From: Daphnia pulex
Lineage: Eukaryota; Arthropoda; Branchiopoda; Diplostraca; Daphniidae
Assembly (NCBI RefSeq): GCF_021134715.1
Contig: NC_060027.1
Location: 2,914,001-2,978,000 of the forward strand
Direction: 5' to 3'
DNA: 64,000 bases
The translations under genes and the position numbers were made by a program. Of the stretch, positions 57,654 to 64,000 are shown in pieces. The notes beneath the pieces were generated by a model. That model was not told where the DNA came from. It made no database searches and saw only the letters and a program-made list of their open reading frames with translations. The first letter of the stretch is position 1, and every line of letters starts with the position of its first letter.

Positions 57654-58724
57654 TCATTTGTCGCCTGATGGCGGAGGTTTCCTGTACTGCTCCATGATCG
57701 ACTGGATCTTCTCCCACATGACTTTTGGCTCGTCCACTCTCGGAATCTAAAACACACAAAAAACACACACGAAAAACAGTGGAAGAAGATATTATTCACG
57801 GGGTTGTGAAAACAAATTGCCGTCACCGAACGACCGCCATTGACGGGAATCTCCATCGAGAGAGAAAAAAAACATTGGGCAACGAGTCAAAAAACAAGTC
57901 GAAATCACTTGGGAATGATTAAGGTCAAACCATCCAACTCCTCCCTCCTCCCTTTACCAGTTTCCAATCTCCATCGTCAGCGCAGTTAAAAATAGTCTCC
58001 CGACATGATTTCTTATGAGTTTGAAAATGGTATAATGGTGGAGAAAGATCTCTTCTTTCTCTACCATTTTCCTTTTGGAATGATCTCCTGCCCAGATTCA
58101 TTGAATATTATTATTGTTTTACGTCTGTGCAGCCGGCCTCTGCTTTTATCTCTGACTGGAAAAAATGCCCGTCCTGCACGGACTAGCCGGAACAACAATA
58201 CACTCAAAACAATTTCAGAGTTCGGGAGTGGGTGGGAGGTTAGGTTCCGGTCTTGTGACACTGGAATGCCACCGGGAAGAGATAAACCAAGTTTGTTCTT
58301 CTTCTTCTCCATCCATCCTACCGACTCACATAAATGCTTTTGAGTCTGGCGCGTATATGTACGCATACCTAATAGTGTTAAAACCAGACATACCTGGTAG
58401 TTTTGACTGAGGTAGATTCCGGCGTAGATTCCAACACCGAACGTCAACTGTAAAGAAACAAATAAAATAAAACAAATTAAAACGATGTCGATGGTTAATT
58501 TTAAAAACGAAATTGTTTTACAGCTTGGTATCTAATGATTTATTATTAGGGTGCTCTAAAGGAATATGTGAAGATACAAGATAAAGCACACGGGGTAGGG
58601 TGGAGGAAAGAAAAAAAGAGGATGCGATCGGGTTTGGTGTGTCCCTTACTGCGCCACCTACTGCCAAATGTAAGGCGATAAAGAGGATCAGGGCCAGGTT
58701 ATAAACAGCTGCCAGGATCGTCAT
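57654..58724 (-). CDS. STMP1/DUF4535-like mitochondrial micropeptide, 3 exons
   Basis: Exons 58724-58650, 58447-58394 and 57746-57654 are all in phase 0 with GT-AG junctions and give 73 aa. Exons 2 and 3 encode FGVGIYAGIYLSQNYQ, then IPRVDEPKVMWEKIQSIMEQ and YRKPPPSGDK. This matches the plan of STMP1 (short transmembrane mitochondrial protein 1; human FTLGNVVGMYLAQNYDIPN and a Lys-rich end KKKPPSA) and the DUF4535 family of animals and plants. STMP1 sits in the inner mitochondrial membrane and associates with respiratory complexes. Exon 1 adds an unusual second hydrophobic stretch (MTILAAVYNLALILFIALHL). I chose ATG 58724 as the only in-frame ATG in that exon. An alternative first exon is possible. 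Confidence 0.75.
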
Positions 58725-61700
58725 GATCCGATCCAATCAGCAACGAGAGAGAGAGCGACGTGTATATAGAACTGAATGAGAGTGTTCCTGAATGGATGGA
58801 CGCAATCGATTTCTTCTTCAATGTCCAGCTACCGTGAACGTGAAGATGTTGTTCATTTCCCCTCTCTCCACTCCTAATCTGATGAAGAGAACTGCACTCG
58901 TCGGCGATCAACTCGATTGGTGATGTAACAAACACACACACACAAACTCGAGTCGTTTCGGCACTGCGTAACGAAAACACACACACACACAGACACAGGG
59001 AGCAGCTGACACTTGTGTGTTACTCCTATCGGTCGGACGTCGAGAGATCCTTCCTTTTTTATTCCTTCTTCACAATCTCCAGGAAGAAAATGCAAAGAAA
59101 GCAACTCGAAACGACGCGGCTCGAGAGGTTTAGTTTTGAGCAAGTTTCCCCCCTGTGGGGTTTTTTGTTTGTTATCACTTTGACACTGTCAGTTATACAG
59201 CAGCATATAACACGGAAAACAAGAGCAGCAGCTATACGTACGGGAACGCGGAAGAAAGACGATCCCACAAGCTCCCAATGTTCCCAAAAAAAAAGGGGGA
59301 AATCGAATCGAATGTCAACAGCAGCAGCAACAAGAAAATGAAAATTCAATTGAATTGGACAAATAGAAAGGAGGGGGAGATGGCGAGAGTCAAACTGAAT
59401 TGAAAGTAGCCGGAGAGGAGATTGGAATATATAATAAAAACCCGAGAAAGGAAGAGGTGGTGTAGACGTAAGAGAGCCGAGATGAAAGAAATATAAGTGA
59501 CTCTCGCGTTGTTATAGGGACGGGCGAGAAATATACATTCACAAGAGATGGCGTCGCACCGTGCAGACACGACTTTCGTGCGTGTGTCAGCCCCACCACC
59601 ACCACCACCACCCCGGCGTCTATAGTTTGAAAAAAAAAAAACCTCTTGAAAATCTCTCACACTCGGTCCTCGATGTGGCTATTTTTAAAACAGCGCGGTA
59701 TGTGACGTTCCAGACCGACTATACTAGAGAAGCACACACACACCAAATAAAATAAGATTGAAAAAAATAAAATAAAAATAAATTTTTTTTAAGAACCGGG
59801 AAAGAAGAAGGGGACAAGAAAAAACAGGCGAGGGAAAAGAGGCCGAAAGTGAAGAGGTTCCGGACAAATATTCAACATCGCGCATAGTGGAAATGGGATG
59901 AAAGGACGCACCGGTTCGTATATACAAGACCCACAAGCCTTTCAGACAATCGAATAACAAAAAATAAAGTTTGAAAAACCCCTACCACCCACACACACAC
60001 ACACACAAAAAAAGTTTAGTTGAAATTTTCTATAGTGAGAAAAAATGGTGTTTTATTGTTAGTGATGAAGTACCGGGATTTAGAGCATCTGTGGTTATTC
60101 TGCATCTGGGTCAAGTGAGTAAACAAAATGCAACTTACAAGTCCACGAACCATGTTGAGTCCTTTCCAAGGGTTGAAAATGAGGGTTTCAATTGATGGAC
60201 GGCTTCAAGCCCTGAAAACGGGGGAAAACAAAAGATGTGGTTGTTTAGAATCTGAGATTTCACAGCAAGGATTGACGCCACCACACAGAAACAAACAATC
60301 GAGTTCATTATGGGGCTGGCTGCCCACAGTAAACGGGTTAGGTCCTACTGAGATGGATACAAACCAAATGGGGGCAATGAGTGTTTAGGCAAGAACCCCT
60401 TCTGTCTTTGGCCGAGAAAGAAAAAAAAACAAGACCCAACCGCTAATTTAAGACTGCAAGGTTGAGCAAGGAAAATCGTGAGCAACCTTGTAGACAGAGT
60501 GCTTATGCAGTACAAAAACCTACTTTCAGGTTTTTCTCATCATGGTAAACATTTCAATTTTTGTACACAATTCTTCAACAGTTAACATTCAATTTTAAAA
60601 AATCCCGAGACATAATTTACCTCTGAATATTAATAATAAGCTGATGAAACGACGAAAGAAACAAAAAGAAAACACTTGTGATTCTTTCTTAAATTATTTC
60701 GTCTGCTTTGGAAGGTTGGCAGCGGCAGCGCTTCACGTCGGAATTTCATGTCAACTTTTCGGGTTGACAAGATTTTGGCTAAACGCCAGTTAAGTCTAAA
60801 TCAGTCACCCTTTGAACACACACACACACTCGAGAGAGTCAGTTTCAACTCGTCCGATAGTCAATCTACATTCTAATCTCGTTCGAAATCCGTTTCTTTT
60901 TTTAAAGATTAATCGAGCCAATCAGCATGTGTTGACTTAATAACAGATGGCAGCACCGTCTGTTTTGAATGGGGAAATGATCAATTTCTCGCTCCTTTTT
61001 TCTTTTTCTTAAAAAAAAACCACCACATAACAGAGCAGCTAGCTGAAGTGGATGAAGAGCGGGAGGAGGAAGGCAAACTCTCCTATTTTATTATTTTTTT
61101 TGCAACGAGCGCCTGCGCTCGGGATACTCTCCAACCAATAACGAACGGGCCGGCGAATGGGGCGGAGAGAGGCGGACAGACGTCGGAGGTTCTCATCCGG
61201 GCAGCCCAGCAGCGCATGGAACACACACTACGACTAGAGGAAAATCCTACGCAAAGACACACACACAAAGATGACGATTGCCCAGTGAAATATCCAGTTG
61301 CGGGTGGGTTGTCGGTGTTGAACGAGCTCAAAATTGAACTCTCTCTCTCCAATCCATTTCACCGCTCCTCTAATCCCATCCGAAAAACTAAAATTAATTA
61401 TTATTTTGTTTTAAATTCCACCTTTGCAATCATCCGGAAGGTTCATTAGACTAAACTACTCTGCTCTGTGTTTGTTCGGCTATTTTGATTGATCAATCAT
61501 TTGCAGAATTTCGTGAAATTCCAGCCGGAATTGAAAAAAAAGGGAAGGTCTGTCTGTGTGTGCGTGAAGATTGTCGAATAATCATTATGTCGTCGCAATA
61601 AAAAAAGAAAAAAAGACGTGGGGGCCGTGCTGGGTGCCTGGCGCCGAGTGTCGTCGCGAGAATGCGGTAGTTGGTGCGTGTCGTCGTCGCCATTAGACGC

Positions 61701-64000
61701 GATTTGTGTCGTCTCAGTGAACAAACACTTTCTTCTCTCTCTGCTCTGTGTGTTATATAGTCTCCTTTTTGGCTCCTAATAGTGCTGCTGCCAGTGTGTG
61801 TGTGCTCTAGAGAGTGTGTCTAAAGATAATTAAGATCCTAATCCTCCTTCTCCCCCGGCCCCCGACTCTCCTGAAATGCAATCAAAGTGAAAGAGAAAAC
61901 AAATGGAATTGATAATGCCGTCCTTCTGCTGCTGGCCATCATCGATAGTGTCATCGTCTTTGATCGAATTCATGTCCTGCTTTAATAGTGGTAGTGGTAG
62001 CGGTAGAAGTGGTGATGGTAGAGTGTCCGGCTTACCCAATAACGTTGTGTCGCTGATCCAGCTCTTGGTCCAGCGCTTTGATCACCCATCGACGAATGCT
62101 GAACTTCAATTATAGTAAATTTGTTTCTCCTTTTCTTTTCTTTTCACCTTGTCGCTCCATCTGGTAAAAAAAACAAAAATGAAATGTCTGGTTTATCGTC
62201 CCGCAAAACACATACAACCCAGCGGGTCTAACGATATTCCGCACGGTTCGCTTTCCATCATCACGGTCCGTTCGTTATTATCCCGACAAACGCTGTTGCT
62301 TCATATCCCCCCCACCCCCCGCCTTTCATATATCTCTATCTACGAAAAAGAAAAGAGAATCTTAAAAAGGGGAAAAAATGTGTTGCTCTGGCTGGCTGGC
62401 GCTGGCTCGACGCCATGAGACGACGGCAGCAGCGCCAATTCCCTCGACACCAGTTGGATGTGATGGCGTCTCCAGGTATTATCGCGTGCCCTACGACTCG
62501 GCCCGGGTATAGAGAAAGAGACTATATATCCAACAGCCCCCAGTCCACACATATCCGCCAAAAAACCCCCCACCGGAATTTTCGCTTGGGCTCCAATCTA
62601 TTCTACAACAAGAAAGAGAAAACAATTGATATCGTCCAAGTCATTTTGATATCACAACGACGTCCGGTTATTGTCTAATATCGATCAGCGTAAATCAAAA
62701 TCTCAAAAATCATTTGTCCAATTGAATTTTTAACTAAAATGAAAAAGGAATCTGGCCGATGTAATGGCGCCAGCAGGGGGAACAACCCTGGAGCCAACAG
62801 CAGTCAGGAGCTTTTGTGTGTGTGTTAGTGCGTGTGTGTGTCTAGTATATATATCTACCTCGATAGCTCCTAGGCAACGTGTTTGCTGCTGGTGTATTGA
62901 TCGTCTCAGAAAAGCGACGACTCCCGTCTCTCTGTGTGAGCCCGAGCTGTATGCAAGAGCGCCCTTTGCGTGTGTGCACTATAGCCCGGCAGTTTCCCGG
63001 CATCCAGTCCGTTAGGGTGCCAGCAGCGACAGTCCATGAACGGCAGACTCTGCTCCTAATGTCTGATACCCTGGAAAACAAAAAAACCAACGTACATACG
63101 AGCTCCTTAAATATGAAAGATAATTATCCCAGTTTCCTAGTCGGATCGACAAAACCGCAAGGACTCGCTATTCAATTGTCAGTTGATGACATCAGAAAAG
63201 GACTTAAACTCCCACCTGAAAAATCATACACGAGCTTTGATTGAATTAGAGTCGGCCATTTACCTGGGGGGAAACCTGATGGGTCTCAACCCAAATAAAA
63301 ATGTGCGAGGGTGGATTCAATGGCAACAGGCTCCACCGCTACAAAATCCTGAATCCTGAGAGCTTTTGATTCTTTTCTCTCAATAATACGTACCTACTTA
63401 AGAGCTCACCATCTCTTGTTGACATTCTTTCCGATCGCTTTCCCCCATGTAATTTTACATAATATCAAAAGAGAGAAAACAAAACATCTAGGCCCCCCCC
63501 CCCTCTTTTAACACACACAGTGGCTGTGCAGCAGCAGCTGTGGCTGGCGCTGCAGCAGATCAATAAAAGCGGCCCTGCTCTCGCTGGGCTTTTTAGGATA
63601 TCTACTCTACACCCAGTGTGTGTGTACACTAGCGAGTGTCTCAGCAAGGGCTCTCTCTCTCCTACACACTATATAGTTCTTTTGATATGTACCTTATATA
63701 ATACCCTGCAGCCAGAAAAAAGGAAACTGTATGTGGGGGAGCTATATGTTTGCCACTGTGTGTGTGTATATATCCCATCTCTGATCACAGAAAACAAAGG
63801 GAAAAGTTTCCATCTTAGAGATGGAGAGCTGGAACCATCTACTAATACAATCTATGGCAAGAGTGGACACACAATCTTGATAGCCTCTCTATACACAACA
63901 CAAAAGATGTATAGACTGTACGATGGCGAGATCGATTGCTCAATTGAATCGGCTGCGGTTCTTCTTCTTTGTCCAACACAAAAGGAAAAATGTTTTGACT
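58725..64000. other. Gene-poor right end with simple repeats
   Basis: No gene can be supported in this 5.3 kb. It holds CA runs (about 58,930-58,996 and 59,990-60,006), CCA repeats (59,592-59,613), GA runs, TG runs (62,814-62,842 and 63,617-63,626), AT-rich stretches and CAG-rich bits (59,320, 63,527). The part next to 58,725 should contain the micropeptide 5' UTR and promoter. Frames at 60128-60388, 61903-62115 and 62879-63244 look at most weakly protein-like and overlap frames on the other strand. The texture resembles the peroxidasin intron at the left edge, so this may be a long intron or promoter of a gene beyond the window. Confidence 0.45.

Noticed and set aside
60128-60388. 86-codon plus-strand frame
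   Set aside because: No family resemblance, and an equally open frame on the minus strand.
62879-63244. 121-codon plus-strand frame near the right edge
   Set aside because: It spans TG-rich simple sequence and shows no domain; the C-terminal part is mildly protein-like but unsupported.

Overview
The window reads as arthropod nuclear DNA, most likely a branchiopod crustacean such as Daphnia. This is inferred from a 15-exon cuticle-type chitin synthase, very short introns (about 55-80 bp in most genes), AT-rich spacers, and compact multi-exon secreted-protein genes. The species was not tested by any search.

Left part (1-15 kb), all on the minus strand. The first coding exon of a peroxidasin gene lies at 3.66-3.85 kb and its first intron runs off the left edge. 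A gene-poor spacer with simple repeats and a few TATA-like sites follows, then a complete chitin synthase gene (8.57-14.43 kb, 15 exons, 1557 aa). Both genes act at the extracellular matrix or cuticle.

Central part (15.7-54.2 kb), almost all on the plus strand. This is an interleaved cluster of two unrelated families. Six genes encode cueball-like type I membrane proteins (signal peptide, YWTD/LDL-receptor class B propeller, sometimes an EGF module, one membrane segment). Four genes encode M19 (renal or membrane type) dipeptidases. The order is cue1-DPEP-A-cue2-cue3-[mobile element]-cue4-DPEP-B-[spacer with a MITE]-cue5-(chitin-binding gene, minus)-cue6-DPEP-C-DPEP-D. All ten keep open frames and conserved splice sites, but they differ in modules: EGF present in two, a conserved cytoplasmic tail exon in four, and a GPI-anchor-like tail in one dipeptidase.

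The most unusual object is a 6.4-kb DNA element (26,492-32,866) sitting just upstream of cue4. It has imperfect terminal inverted repeats starting CCCTAGCGG, TA at both flanks, an array of 114-bp subterminal repeats, and no recognisable transposase. It carries an apparently intact six-exon gene for a DUF4806-type protein, plus a C2H2 zinc-finger gene fragment fused to a decayed, intron-containing fragment of the host importin-beta 3' end. It looks like a gene-capturing (Pack-type) non-autonomous transposon.

Right part (55-64 kb). A minus-strand gene encodes a secreted MAM-like protein with a Thr/Pro-rich mucin tail. A minus-strand three-exon gene encodes a 73-aa STMP1/DUF4535-like micropeptide. 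The last 5 kb holds simple repeats but no gene I can support.
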